From assembly GCF_044458865.1 (NCBI RefSeq), contig NZ_JBITIH010000010.1:62001-126000 (forward strand): a stretch of 64,000 nt of DNA, in the 5' to 3' direction. The notes below the pieces were generated by a model. The model worked only from the letters and a program-made list of their open reading frames with translations. It searched no databases and had not been told where the DNA came from. Source of the stretch: Micromonospora_G sp044458865. Its GTDB lineage: Bacteria > Actinomycetota > Actinomycetes > Mycobacteriales > Micromonosporaceae. Positions 33,282 to 41,473 of this stretch are shown here, in pieces; position 1 is the first letter of the stretch, and each line of letters starts with the position of its first letter. The position numbers and the translations under genes are program-made.

Positions 33282-34019
33282 TCATTCGACCAGACGCACC
33301 CGTACCCGGCGGTTGGCCTTGCCCTTGCTCTCCACCTTGACGACCTGGACCTTGCCGATCTGGGCGGTCGAGGCGACGTGCGTGCCCCCGTCGGCCTGTA
33401 CGTCCAGCCCGACGATGTCGACGATCCGGATCTCCTGCTCGTCGGCGGGGATCAGGTTGCTCTGGGTTCGGATGATGTCCGGCAGGGCCAGCGCCTCGTC
33501 GCGCGGCAGCACCTTCACCGCCACCGAACGGTCGGCCGCCACCTCGACGTTGACCAGTTCCTCCAGCCGGCTCTTGAAGTCGGCCGGCACCTCGGGCAGG
33601 TTGAAGTCCATCCGGGCCTCGCCCGGTTCCATGCTGTTGCCCGTGACGAGGGCGCCGAAGTCCCGGAACACCACCCCGCAGAGCACGTGCAGCCCGGAGT
33701 GGGTACGCATCAGCATGGTGCGCCGGGTCTCCTCCAGCGCGCCGGTGACGGCGGTGCCGACCGGTGGGACAGGGTCGCCCTCGGCCGGGATCAGGTAGAG
33801 GTCGTCGCCCTTGTGGGTGCCGACGATCCGGGTCTGCGTGCCCTGCCAGAGCAGCACACCGTGGTCCGGCGGCTGGCCGCCGCCGCCGGGGTAGAACGCC
33901 GACCGGTCCAGCACGATCCCCCGTTCCGGGTCGACGTGCACCACCGTGCACGTCCACTCCCGCAGGGTCGGGTCAGCGAGGTCGAGCCGAACCGTGTGTC
34001 CATGTCGTGTAACACCCAT
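33282..34019 (-). CDS. alanyl-tRNA editing protein AlaX
   Basis: A 245-aa free-standing editing protein that hydrolyses Ser-tRNA(Ala) (and possibly Gly-tRNA(Ala)). It has the N-terminal beta-barrel motif LDRSAFYPGGGGQPPD found in long AlaX forms, the zinc motif HxxxH (THSGLH) and the second zinc motif in QADGGTHVASTAQIG, where the usual cysteine is an aspartate, a known variant. Start at ATG 34019. It lies 69 bp downstream of the alpha/beta hydrolase and 4 bp from the convergent nucleotidyltransferase stop. Confidence 0.93.
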   Translation of the reverse strand: MGVTRHGHTVRLDLADPTLREWTCTVVHVDPERGIVLDRSAFYPGGGGQPPDHGVLLWQGTQTRIVGTHKGDDLYLIPAEGDPVPPVGTAVTGALEETRRTMLMRTHSGLHVLCGVVFRDFGALVTGNSMEPGEARMDFNLPEVPADFKSRLEELVNVEVAADRSVAVKVLPRDEALALPDIIRTQSNLIPADEQEIRIVDIVGLDVQADGGTHVASTAQIGKVQVVKVESKGKANRRVRVRLVE

Positions 34020-34088
34020 GCCCAGGCAGGTTACTCGTCCGACCGGTACCGCTCGTCGAACCTGCCGAGCTGTTCTCGTCGAACCCGC

Positions 34089-34976
34089 CTAGCTGTTGAG
34101 GAACTGGGAGACCCGGGCGCGTAGATCCGCCCGGTGGGTCCAGAGCACACCAGGACGGTCGTAGACATGCAGTGTGGCGTCGGGCAGGGCGGCGGCGAGT
34201 TGCTCGGCGACGGCGAGCGGGTGCAGGTCGTCTCCGGCGCAACCGATCACCAACGAACGGGCGGTGACCGCGCCGAGCGACGCGGCGTCCGAGACGGCGA
34301 CCTCGTCCGGCAGGCTGGCCAGCCCCGCCGCCAACCCGTCCCGCATCAACTGGTCGATCCGCTGGCGAAGGTAGGCCCAACCGGCCGGGGTGTTGCGCAC
34401 CGCTGGCGGCAGTTCGGCGGCGGCTGCCTCGGCGACCGTACCGGCCTCACCGCTCTCGACCGCCTCCAGCAGCGCGGTCAGCCGCTCCCGGGCCGCCGCC
34501 GGCCGAGGTTGGTCCAGCACCGCCGGCAGGAAGAAGACCGCCCGGTCGAACCGTTCCGGGCTCTCGGAGAGCAGCCGGGTCAACGCACCCGCGCCGAGAC
34601 TGACGCCGACCGCACGGGTGGCCCGGCTCAGGTCGGCGACCGCCCGCAGGTCCCGGGCGAGGTCCGCGTAGCTCCACCTGCCGTCCGGCGCGTCCGACCG
34701 TCCGTGGCCACGGAACTGGAAGAAGACCCGGCGCCCGCTGACCGCGCTGCCCAGTGGCCGGGTGACCGCGATGCCGCCGCCGAGCCCGTGCGCGAAGACG
34801 GTCACCGGGTCGCCAGCGCCGGTGATCAACCGCTCCAGCCGTACGCCGTGCGGGGTGGTGACGAGTTCGGTCTCCGGCTCGGGCAGGGCGGGACGTCCGG
34901 TTCGAGGTGCGCTCGGACCGGGTCCGTACGTCCGTGGCCCGCCGTCAGGGGGTGGAGGCCAGCGGAAATCTCTCAC
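34089..34976 (-). CDS. alpha/beta hydrolase
   Basis: A 295-aa alpha/beta hydrolase. The oxyanion-hole motif is FAHGLGGG, the nucleophile elbow is GVSLGAG (GxSxG), and a probable catalytic aspartate lies in IGCAGDDLHPL. The histidine is expected in VLWTHRADL. A 35-residue proline/glycine-rich N-terminus precedes the fold. The GTG start overlaps the stop of the DUF2516 gene (GTGA), so the pair is translationally coupled. Substrate unknown. Confidence 0.88.
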   Translation of the reverse strand: MRDFRWPPPPDGGPRTYGPGPSAPRTGRPALPEPETELVTTPHGVRLERLITGAGDPVTVFAHGLGGGIAVTRPLGSAVSGRRVFFQFRGHGRSDAPDGRWSYADLARDLRAVADLSRATRAVGVSLGAGALTRLLSESPERFDRAVFFLPAVLDQPRPAAARERLTALLEAVESGEAGTVAEAAAAELPPAVRNTPAGWAYLRQRIDQLMRDGLAAGLASLPDEVAVSDAASLGAVTARSLVIGCAGDDLHPLAVAEQLAAALPDATLHVYDRPGVLWTHRADLRARVSQFLNS

Positions 34977-35287
34977 CAGAAGCCTTTGCCGTCGGTCAGG
35001 TCACGCAGGCCGGGCCGGACGTCGAGCAGGTAGATCAGGGCAGCCGCGATGCCGATCAGGCCGAAGATGGTGATGACACCGCCGAGCAGCAGGGTCATGA
35101 CCATGCAGACGGCGAGGATGGCGATCCAGCCCCCCTTGGGCAGGGTGCCGATCGCCGGGAACGCGTCCGACCGTTGTGTGATCGCGTGCACCAGTGCCAC
35201 CCCCTCGATGATGAGGGCGAGGATGCGGAGCGCCAGCTCAATGACGTACCGGACATCGGCGTAGAAGATCGGCGCGGCAGTATCCAT
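34973..35287 (-). CDS. DUF2516 family membrane protein (Rv0476-like)
   Basis: A 104-aa protein with two to three membrane helices (about 15-35, 52-72 and 70-88) and the DUF2516 pattern FYADVRYVIELALRI, GTLPKGGWIAIL and YLLDVRPGLRD. The function is unknown. In mycobacteria the equivalent (Rv0476) lies directly after hbhA, as here. A strong hairpin separates it from hbhA, while it overlaps the hydrolase downstream. Confidence 0.9.
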   Translation of the reverse strand: MDTAAPIFYADVRYVIELALRILALIIEGVALVHAITQRSDAFPAIGTLPKGGWIAILAVCMVMTLLLGGVITIFGLIGIAAALIYLLDVRPGLRDLTDGKGFW

Positions 35288-35307
35288 GCCGTGAAGCTTA
35301 TGTCGAC

Positions 35308-35343
35308 AACCCCGGGTACGGGCTACTTGCCGTACCCGGGGTT
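35308..35343. terminator. 14-bp perfect hairpin downstream of the hbhA-like gene
   Basis: AACCCCGGGTACGG (35308-35321) pairs exactly with CCGTACCCGGGGTT (35330-35343) across an 8-nt loop. It lies 12 bp beyond the hbhA-like stop on the minus strand and upstream of the DUF2516 start, so it would terminate or attenuate readthrough. Confidence 0.75.
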
Positions 35344-35355
35344 CTCCGGCCGCGT

Positions 35356-36072
35356 CTACTTCTCCTCGCCGGCCGGGGTGCGCTTCGCCGACTTGGCCGC
35401 GCCGGCCTTCGTGGCGGTGGCCTTCATGGCGGTGGCCTTCGTGGCCGGCGCCTTGGCGGCAGTGGCCTTGCCCGTCGTCCGGGCCGGGGTACGGGTGGCC
35501 TTGGTCGCCACGGCCTTGGCCGCAGTCTCCTTCGTCGCGAGCACCTCCGGGGTGACGCCCACCTCAGCCGGGGCCTTCGGCGCGTCAGCGGGAGCTGGTG
35601 CCGGTGCGGCGGCCGGGGTGCCGACCGAGGCGACGACCCGCTCGCCTCGGGCCACCATGGCGCCGTAGGCGGCGGCGGCCCGCTCGGAGGCGGTGTGCGC
35701 GCTGGAGACCACGACGGCGGCGTTGCGGATCGCGGCCGTCCGCAGCCGGCTGACGTCCAGCTCCGCGCCGACCGTGCGGCCCCGCAGGCTGGTCGCGGTG
35801 GTGTTCGCGGTACGCAGCGCGTCGGCTGCCCGCTCGCGCAGCTCGGCGGCGCCGACCGTGGCCTTCTCGCGCAACTCGGTCGGGTTGATGGCAACAGCCT
35901 TCTCGCGCAGTTCGGCGGTGCTGGTCGCGGCCTTCTCAGTCAGCGTCGCGGCCTTCTCGGTCAGCTCGGTGACGACGCTGGGGAGCTTGCGAAGCTGCTC
36001 CAGGGCGAGGTCGCCGATGCCGGCGGCGGCGTAGAGGGGGGTGGGGATACGGGGGGTCCGGGGGTCGGTCAT
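35356..36072 (-). CDS. HbhA-like heparin-binding hemagglutinin homologue (coiled coil, lysine/alanine-rich tail)
   Basis: A 238-aa protein with the HbhA layout. A helical region (about 25-135) has repeated ELTEKAATLTEKAA and ELREKA units predicted to form coiled coil, followed by an AP-rich linker and a C-terminal tail of KAT/KAAA repeats ending AKSAKRTPAGEEK. In mycobacteria the lysine tail binds heparan sulfate and the protein also affects lipid bodies and cell division; here the role is probably envelope or nucleoid related, as the organism need not be a pathogen. A GAGGAG site lies inside the end of the XRE gene, 2 bp upstream, so they form an operon as in Rv0474-Rv0475. Confidence 0.82.
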   Translation of the reverse strand: MTDPRTPRIPTPLYAAAGIGDLALEQLRKLPSVVTELTEKAATLTEKAATSTAELREKAVAINPTELREKATVGAAELRERAADALRTANTTATSLRGRTVGAELDVSRLRTAAIRNAAVVVSSAHTASERAAAAYGAMVARGERVVASVGTPAAAPAPAPADAPKAPAEVGVTPEVLATKETAAKAVATKATRTPARTTGKATAAKAPATKATAMKATATKAGAAKSAKRTPAGEEK

Positions 36073-36074
36073 GA

Positions 36075-36920
36075 CTACTCCTCCTCGACCGCTGGCGCGG
36101 TCTTCCGGGCCGCCTTGCGGGCGGTCCGCTTGGCGGGTTGGGGGGTGCTCGGTGGTGGCGCGGTGCCCGACTCGGTTCGCGCGACCGACTTAAGCGCGTC
36201 GTCGATTGCCGTACTGCCGTCGGCCGGTCCAGTGGTGGGGCTGGTCGACGCGGTCGGCGGTGTGTCGGTGGTGGTCGCGGGCTCCGCCGGCGTGGTGGTC
36301 GCGGGCTCCGCCGGCGTGGTGGTCGCGGGCTCCGCCGGCGTGGTGGTCGCGGGCTCCGCCGGGNNNNNNNNNNNNNNNNNNNNNNNNNNNNNNNNNNNNN
36401 NNNNNNNNNNNNNNNNNNNNNNNNNNNNNNNNNNNNNNNNNNNNNNNNNNNNNNNNNNNNGCGTGGTGGTCGCGGGCTCCGCCGGCGTGGTGGTCGCGGG
36501 CTCCGCCGGCGTGGTGGTCGCGGGCTCCGCCGGCGTGGTGGTCGCGGGCTCCGCCGGTGTGGTGGTCTCGGCGAGGCGGGCGTTCTCTCGCCGGAACGTC
36601 TCGTAGATCTGGCTCAGCGACTGCTTCTGCGGCATGGTCAGGTCGGGGTCGGCCGCGATCGAGGCGAGCACCCCGTGCCCTTCCTTGTCGTCGAGCAGCC
36701 CGGCCCGCAGATACATGACCGGCGTCGACACCCGTAGGGCGCTGGCGAGTTGCTGGAGAACCTCCGCACTCGGCTTGCGCAGTCCACGTTCGATCTGGCT
36801 CAGGTAGGGGTTGCTCACCCCGGCCTGGTCGGCGAGCTGCCGCAGCGAGATCTTCGCGTTGCGGCGCAGGTCGCGGATGAACCCACCGACGTCGCGGGGC
36901 AGGTCCTTGGGGTTCGCCAT
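36075..36920 (-). CDS. XRE-family regulator with PAEPATTT octapeptide repeats (interrupted by assembly gap)
   Basis: Residues 1-110 form a conserved regulator: ISLRQLADQAGVSNPYLSQI is an XRE helix-turn-helix, then STPVMYLRAGLL and LTMPQKQSLSQIYETFRREN, as in mycobacterial Rv0474. A low-complexity region follows, made of tandem PAEPATTT octapeptides (24-bp DNA repeat), then a TA/SP-rich stretch and a basic KRTARKAARKTA tail. The 97 unknown bases keep the reading frame as written, but the true repeat number is unknown. The ATG at 36920 gives MANPKDLPRDVGGF. It is 2 bp upstream of the hbhA-like gene, which it probably regulates. Confidence 0.82.
   Translation of the reverse strand: MANPKDLPRDVGGFIRDLRRNAKISLRQLADQAGVSNPYLSQIERGLRKPSAEVLQQLASALRVSTPVMYLRAGLLDDKEGHGVLASIAADPDLTMPQKQSLSQIYETFRRENARLAETTTPAEPATTTPAEPATTTPAEPATTTPAEPATTTXXXXXXXXXXXXXXXXXXXXXXXXXXXXXXXXXPAEPATTTPAEPATTTPAEPATTTPAEPATTTDTPPTASTSPTTGPADGSTAIDDALKSVARTESGTAPPPSTPQPAKRTARKAARKTAPAVEEE
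36266..36556. repeat. 24-bp tandem repeat in the XRE regulator gene
   Basis: The unit GCGTGGTGGTCGCGGGCTCC+GCCG occurs three times before the gap (from 36290) and four times after it (from 36461), with degenerate units at both ends. Units are identical, pointing to recent expansion and to length variation between strains. Confidence 0.95.
36364..36460. other. assembly gap (97 N)
   Basis: A run of 97 unknown bases inside the tandem repeat. The repeat phase across the gap differs by 171 bp, which is 7 units plus 3 bp, so the stated gap length is probably an estimate and not a measurement. Confidence 0.99.
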
Positions 36921-37036
36921 GTCCTCGACGGTAGTTCGCGGCGCTAGCTCTTGCAAGCAAAACGCTAACAACAGTTAGCGAGGTCTCATCCCGGCCCGCT
37001 TTGCGCCCCAGGGGGCGAAGTGCGTAGCTTCCTCTG

Positions 37037-37834
37037 GTGCCGATGATCGAACTGAACGGGACCGCACTGGCCTACGACGACCTGGGTGACGGAAGCAGCG
37101 TCGTACTGCTGCACGCCGGCATCGCCGACCGCCGCATGTGGCGGCACCAGATAGCCGTCCTCGCCCAACACCACCGGGTCATCAGCCTGGACCTACGCGG
37201 GTACGGCGACTCCGAACTGTCCGAGCAGTCCTTCGCCCACCACGACGACGTGGTCAGTCTGCTCGACGCACTGGGCATCGAACGGGCCGCCCTGGTCGGC
37301 TGCTCGTTCGGCGGCGCGGTGGCGATCGACACCGCGCTCGCCCACCCGGACCGGGTCACGGCGCTCGCCCTCTTCGGCTCGGCGGTCTCCGGATACGAGT
37401 GGTCCGACGAAACCAACGAACTCTGGGAAAGCCTCGTCGGCGAGGTCGATGACGAGGACTTCGACGCGGCAGCCGAGGCCGAGGTGCGGTTCTGGGTCGT
37501 GGGCCCGTCTCGCCAGCCAGCCGATGTGGACCCCGCGCTGCGCGAACTCGCTCAGGAGATGGACCGCCGGGCACTCACGGCCGAGGCGGCGCTCGGCAAC
37601 GTCGAGGTACGCGAACTCGACCCGCCCGCGATCGAACGGCTCGCCGAACTCCGGGTGCCGGTGCTGGTCGGGGCAGGTGCGGCCGACGTACCGGACATCC
37701 CCCGACTGGCGGACACGATCGCCGCCCAGGTGCCAGGGGCAGTCCGGCTGCCGGACGTACCCGACGCCGGACACCTGCTCCCGCTGGAACGCCCGGCCCC
37801 GGTCAACGACGCCCTGCTGCGCTTCCTCCCCTGA
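37037..37834 (+). CDS. alpha/beta hydrolase
   Basis: A 265-aa alpha/beta hydrolase of the 3-oxoadipate enol-lactonase/haloperoxidase-like group. Oxyanion hole: LLHAGIADRRMW; nucleophile elbow GCSFGG; acidic residue in GAGAADVPDIP; catalytic histidine in DAGHLLPLERP. GTG start; an ATG two codons later (37043) is an alternative. It ends just before a 57-bp perfect palindrome shared with the convergent asparaginase gene. Substrate unknown. Confidence 0.88.
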   Translation: MPMIELNGTALAYDDLGDGSSVVLLHAGIADRRMWRHQIAVLAQHHRVISLDLRGYGDSELSEQSFAHHDDVVSLLDALGIERAALVGCSFGGAVAIDTALAHPDRVTALALFGSAVSGYEWSDETNELWESLVGEVDDEDFDAAAEAEVRFWVVGPSRQPADVDPALRELAQEMDRRALTAEAALGNVEVRELDPPAIERLAELRVPVLVGAGAADVPDIPRLADTIAAQVPGAVRLPDVPDAGHLLPLERPAPVNDALLRFLP

Positions 37835-37838
37835 GAAC

Positions 37839-37895
37839 ACGTAAGGAAGGGTCCCTTGTTAACGCATAGCGTTAACAAGGGACCCTTCCTTACGT
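37839..37895. terminator. 57-bp perfect palindrome, GGAAGGGNCCCTT family, bidirectional terminator
   Basis: A 27-bp stem with an ATA loop: the left arm begins ACGTAAGGAAGGGTCCC and the right arm ends with its exact complement. It fills the gap between the convergent hydrolase and asparaginase and touches the asparaginase stop. It is the longest of three related copies and includes GTTAACG next to the loop. It could end transcription from both sides. Confidence 0.85.
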
Positions 37896-38852
37896 TCAGA
37901 GGGGGCGGATGGCGCCGACCGGGACGCCGCCACCGAGCAGCGGCACATCGGCCAGGTCGTCCAGCACGGGGGCGGACACGCCCAGCTTGCGCAGCGCCGT
38001 GACCAGCACCGGCATCCGCGCGCGGGCGGCCCCGTCGTCGATCTTGAGCGCCACCGCGCCGACCCCGGGCAGGGCGACGACCAGCACGCCCTCCGCCCCG
38101 ACCTTGGAGAGCAATCCGGGCACCCCGGTCATCAGCAGGTTGTCCTCGGCCCCGGTGCCGGAAACCAGGTCGGGATGGGCCCGCATCGCGTCGGCGACGG
38201 TCCGCTCCACCGAACCCGGCGCCCCCGAGACAAGACGCAGGAATGCGCCGGCCAGCCCGGTCAGCGAGACCCCGAGCACCGGGGCGCCACAGCCGTCGAC
38301 CCCGGTCGCCGCCACCGGCTCACCGGTGAAATCCTCGATCGCCGTACGCAGCCGCTGCTGCAACGGGTGCTCGGGCCGCCAGTACCCGTCCACCGGCCAG
38401 CCGGCGGCGAGACAGGTCAGCAGCATCCCGGTGTGCTTGCCGGAGCAGTTCATCAGGATCCGGGCCGGCCCGCCACCAGCCCGGTAGACCTCCGCCCGCG
38501 CCGCCTCACTGACCGGCAGGTCGGGAGGGCAGCGCAGAGCCGAGGCGGTGAGGCCACCGCTGCGCAACATGGCCTCGACCCGGGCCACGTGGAAGTCCTC
38601 GCCGTAGTGGCTGCCACAGACCAGTGCCAGGTCGGCCGCGTCGACCAGCCGCAGACCGGAACGGAGCATCCCGATCGCCTGCATCGGCTTGCTCGACGAA
38701 CGCGGGAAGATCGGCGAACGTACGTCACCCACCGAGGAGAAGACCGCGCCGTCCGAGTCGAGGAGTACCACCGAACCCCGGTGTGTTCCCTCGACGAAAC
38801 CGGACCGGACCACCTCGGCGAGCGGCTCGCCGCCCGCGTAGCTCTGTGTCAT
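37896..38852 (-). CDS. asparaginase (class 3/asparaginase II, Rhizobium-type)
   Basis: A 318-aa enzyme of the AnsA/asparaginase II family (Pfam Asparaginase_II), hydrolysing L-asparagine to aspartate and ammonia. Family motifs are HRGSVVLLDSDGAV, FPRSSSKPMQAIGML with the catalytic SxxK, VCGSHYGEDFHVARV, NCSGKHTGML and VDGCGAPVLG; the Ser and Lys residues and the zinc-binding cysteines of the family are present. The ATG at 38852 was preferred over an upstream TTG. The cytoplasmic enzyme would support nitrogen supply. It follows the BKACE gene by 46 bp on the same strand. Confidence 0.93.
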   Translation of the reverse strand: MTQSYAGGEPLAEVVRSGFVEGTHRGSVVLLDSDGAVFSSVGDVRSPIFPRSSSKPMQAIGMLRSGLRLVDAADLALVCGSHYGEDFHVARVEAMLRSGGLTASALRCPPDLPVSEAARAEVYRAGGGPARILMNCSGKHTGMLLTCLAAGWPVDGYWRPEHPLQQRLRTAIEDFTGEPVAATGVDGCGAPVLGVSLTGLAGAFLRLVSGAPGSVERTVADAMRAHPDLVSGTGAEDNLLMTGVPGLLSKVGAEGVLVVALPGVGAVALKIDDGAARARMPVLVTALRKLGVSAPVLDDLADVPLLGGGVPVGAIRPL

Positions 38853-38898
38853 GATCCCAGAACTTAGCGAGTGGCCCAACCGCTGCCTTAAGGAGCCC

Positions 38899-39738
38899 TC
38901 AGGAACGAGGCGGAAGCCTCAGCAGCTCACGTACGTCCGCACTCGTCATCGGGGGGCGCTGAGCAAGTTGGGCGAAGCCGACGGCACGCGCCACCAGTTG
39001 CATGTTCGACTCCACCGGCCGGCCCTTGGCGTACGTGACGGTGTCCTCCATGCCGACCCGGAGGTGACCACCGGCGGAGAGGGAGGCGAGCATCACCGGG
39101 ATCGTGCTGCGCCCGATGCCGGTGGCGGAGAACGTGGTCCCCTCCGGTAGGTCGCGCAGCGACTGACGGCACGCGACCAACGCCTCGGTGGTGCCCGGCA
39201 TGCCGCCCGGCACCCCCATCACGAAGTCGACGTGCACGTGACCGCCGGCGGGCAGGCCGTACTTGTCGAGCAGCCGGCCCAGGGTGGTGAGCTGGCCCAA
39301 ATCGAAGATCTCGTACTCGGGGGCGATGCCGCGCTCCTGCATCCGGGTGTGCAGCTCGACGACGAAGTCCCACCGGTTCAGAAACACGTCGTCGCCGAAG
39401 TTGACCGTCCCCATGGTGCAGGAAGCCATCTCCGGACCGGCGTCGAGCACGGCCAACCGGTCCGCCGCCGGGTCGGTCACCGCCCCACCGGTGGAGAGTT
39501 GCACGACCAGGTCGGTGTTCTCCCGTAGCGCGGCGACGGTCTCGCGCAGCCGCCCCTGGTCGAGCGTGGGCCGGGCCTGATCGTCACGGATGTGTACGTG
39601 GATCACGGCCGCGCCGAGTGCCTCGCACTCCTTCGCGGTCCGTACCAGCTCGTCCAGGGTCACCGGCAGTGCCGGGACCTCGGACTTGGTCGATTCGGCC
39701 CCGGTCGGGGCCACCGTGATCAACGTCCCTGTCGTCAT
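38899..39738 (-). CDS. BKACE family protein (3-keto-5-aminohexanoate cleavage enzyme-like, DUF849)
   Basis: A 279-aa TIM-barrel enzyme of the beta-keto acid cleavage family, which joins a beta-keto acid and acetyl-CoA to yield acetoacetate and a new CoA ester. The zinc-binding HVH occurs in VIHVHIRDD near the N-terminus and a second histidine region in GHVHVDFVMGVPGGM; GMEDTVTYAKG supplies the catalytic glutamate region. ATG 39738 preceded by AGGA. Specificity within the family cannot be read from sequence. Possibly co-transcribed with the asparaginase. Confidence 0.92.
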   Translation of the reverse strand: MTTGTLITVAPTGAESTKSEVPALPVTLDELVRTAKECEALGAAVIHVHIRDDQARPTLDQGRLRETVAALRENTDLVVQLSTGGAVTDPAADRLAVLDAGPEMASCTMGTVNFGDDVFLNRWDFVVELHTRMQERGIAPEYEIFDLGQLTTLGRLLDKYGLPAGGHVHVDFVMGVPGGMPGTTEALVACRQSLRDLPEGTTFSATGIGRSTIPVMLASLSAGGHLRVGMEDTVTYAKGRPVESNMQLVARAVGFAQLAQRPPMTSADVRELLRLPPRS

Positions 39739-39821
39739 GCCGGCGATCCTAACCAGGCCGTCCGTTACCCCCGCCACACCAATCGTGCCCCGCCCGTCGA
39801 CGCGCCGGTGACGCGGATCGT

Positions 39822-40934
39822 TCAGGAGGGGTCGATCGCGGCGGCGACCCCGTCGACGACCAACTGGGCGTCGTCGGGCACGTTGCGCTTGAGCACTGCC
39901 AACGCGACCGGTCCCAGTTCGAAGTGGCGGACCGCCGTACCGACGAAACCGACCTCCCGGTCGCCGTTGCTCACCGGGGTGCCGACGGCCGGAAGCTGGT
40001 CGGAGCCGAGCCCGTCCAGGTGCAGCAGCACCAGCCGGCGCGGCGGCCGACCCAGGTTGTGCACCCGGGCGACCGTCTCCTGCCCCCGGTAGCAGCCCTT
40101 GTCCAGGTGCACGGCCGGGGCGATCAGGTCCACCTCCGCCGGGATGGTGCGGTGGTCGGTCTCGAAACCGACCCGGGGCAGCCGGGCAGCGACCCGGACC
40201 GCCTCGTACGCCCAGAGCCCGGCCAACGGCACCCCGGCGTCGGTCAGCTCAGCCACCACCCGGTCCAGTTCGGCGCGGGGCACCAGCAGGTCGACACCGA
40301 GTTCCACCCGCCGCGCCCAGCCGCCGCCCGGCAGCGGGCGTACGTCGTACCGCGTGGTCGGTCGGGGTGGCAGATCCCCGCCGGCGAACTTCGGACCCGG
40401 CACCGGCAGCGCGTCCGGCGCGTCGAGCCCGGTGACGCCGAGCGTGCCGACCGCGTCGGCGGCGCGCGGACCGACCAGGGAGAGAACGGCCCAGTCGGCG
40501 GTCGCGTCACGCGGGTCGACCCGGGTGAAGAAACGCATCTTCTCCAGGTACGTGAGTAGCCCGGCAGTGTCCCGGGGCTCGGTGTCGAGCCAGGTGGTCT
40601 CGCCGTCCTCGGCGACCATCGCGTGCTGCTCGATGTGTCCGTGCGGCGAGAGGACCAACAGTTCGCTGCCCTGCCCCGCGCGGAGGTCGGCCAGGTGCTG
40701 GGTGGTCAGGGTGTGCAGCCAACTGGCTCGTTCGACCCCGGGGACCGCGATCACACCACGGTGGGAGCGGTCGACGAGGCCCACCTCGCTGACAAGGATC
40801 CGCTGTTCCCGCATCGGGTCGCCGTAGTGGGCGGCGACCCCGCGCACGCCGGCCGTCGCGTGTTCCGGCGTCGGCTGGTCCGGCGTCTGCTCGTCCAGCA
40901 CCTCGACGGCCACCGCACCCGCGATGTCGATCAT
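39822..40934 (-). CDS. YgfZ/GcvT folate-binding protein
   Basis: A 370-aa tetrahydrofolate-binding protein of the YgfZ/COG0354 family, implicated in repair or assembly of Fe-S enzymes. The invariant family motif DKGCYRGQETVAR is present near residue 280, along with PAEVDL upstream and a GcvT-like C-terminal barrel. It follows the Fur gene by 18 bp in one operon, and its position next to the aminotransferase matches Rv0811c-Rv0812 in mycobacteria. It lies near cysteine and sulfur genes in the same conserved block. Confidence 0.94.
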   Translation of the reverse strand: MIDIAGAVAVEVLDEQTPDQPTPEHATAGVRGVAAHYGDPMREQRILVSEVGLVDRSHRGVIAVPGVERASWLHTLTTQHLADLRAGQGSELLVLSPHGHIEQHAMVAEDGETTWLDTEPRDTAGLLTYLEKMRFFTRVDPRDATADWAVLSLVGPRAADAVGTLGVTGLDAPDALPVPGPKFAGGDLPPRPTTRYDVRPLPGGGWARRVELGVDLLVPRAELDRVVAELTDAGVPLAGLWAYEAVRVAARLPRVGFETDHRTIPAEVDLIAPAVHLDKGCYRGQETVARVHNLGRPPRRLVLLHLDGLGSDQLPAVGTPVSNGDREVGFVGTAVRHFELGPVALAVLKRNVPDDAQLVVDGVAAAIDPS

Positions 40935-40952
40935 TTGCTACCCCGCAGTCGA

Positions 40953-41378
40953 CTAGTCCTGCTGTTCCCCGCACTTCCGGCAGAGACCGAAGAGTGCCAC
41001 GTGCCCGACGTCGACCACGAATCCCCGTTCGCCGGTCAACTGGTCGGCGAGCGGCCGGAGCATCTCCGGGTCGATCTCGTCCACCTCACCGCAGGACCGG
41101 CACACCAGATGGACATGCTGGTCCGCACCGGCCGCGTGGTAGGTCGGGGAACCGTGCGACAGGTGCGTATGGGTAACGAGCCCGAGCCGCTCCAACAATT
41201 CCAGGGTGCGGTAGATGGTGGTGATGTTCACTCCGGCGGCGATCCCCCGGACCGCCGTGTGCACCTGCTCCGGGGTGGCGTGTCCCAGTTCGAGGACAGC
41301 CTCAAGAATCAGTTGCCGCTGCGCCGTCAGGCGCAGCCCACGGGAGCGCAGCATCTCGGCCAGCGATGATTCCGACAC
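40953..41378 (-). CDS. Fur family metalloregulator
   Basis: A 141-aa Fur-superfamily repressor. Winged helix: RLTAQRQLILEAV, VNITTIYRTLELLERLG. The metal region includes HVHLVCRSCGEVDEID and C-terminal LCRKCGEQ, giving the CxxC pairs of the structural zinc site. The balance of Fur, Zur and PerR identity cannot be settled from motifs. The GTG at 41378 gives the normal length, and TATGAT ends 6 nt before it, so the transcript is probably leaderless. It is divergent from the class IV aminotransferase and upstream of ygfZ, suggesting metal- or redox-linked control of YgfZ. Confidence 0.93.
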   Translation of the reverse strand: MSESSLAEMLRSRGLRLTAQRQLILEAVLELGHATPEQVHTAVRGIAAGVNITTIYRTLELLERLGLVTHTHLSHGSPTYHAAGADQHVHLVCRSCGEVDEIDPEMLRPLADQLTGERGFVVDVGHVALFGLCRKCGEQQD

Positions 41379-41473
41379 CCGTCGATCATAGTTCGCCCGA
41401 GCGGGCTCGGCCGACTGCGGCAATCACGGGGAGCGTCTCCCCCTCCCCCCGTACACCGCTACGCTCTGAAATC

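Noticed and set aside
36266..36556. CRISPR-like regular repeats
   Set aside because: The 24-bp units are directly adjacent without spacers and encode an in-frame PAEPATTT tract, so this is a coding tandem repeat.
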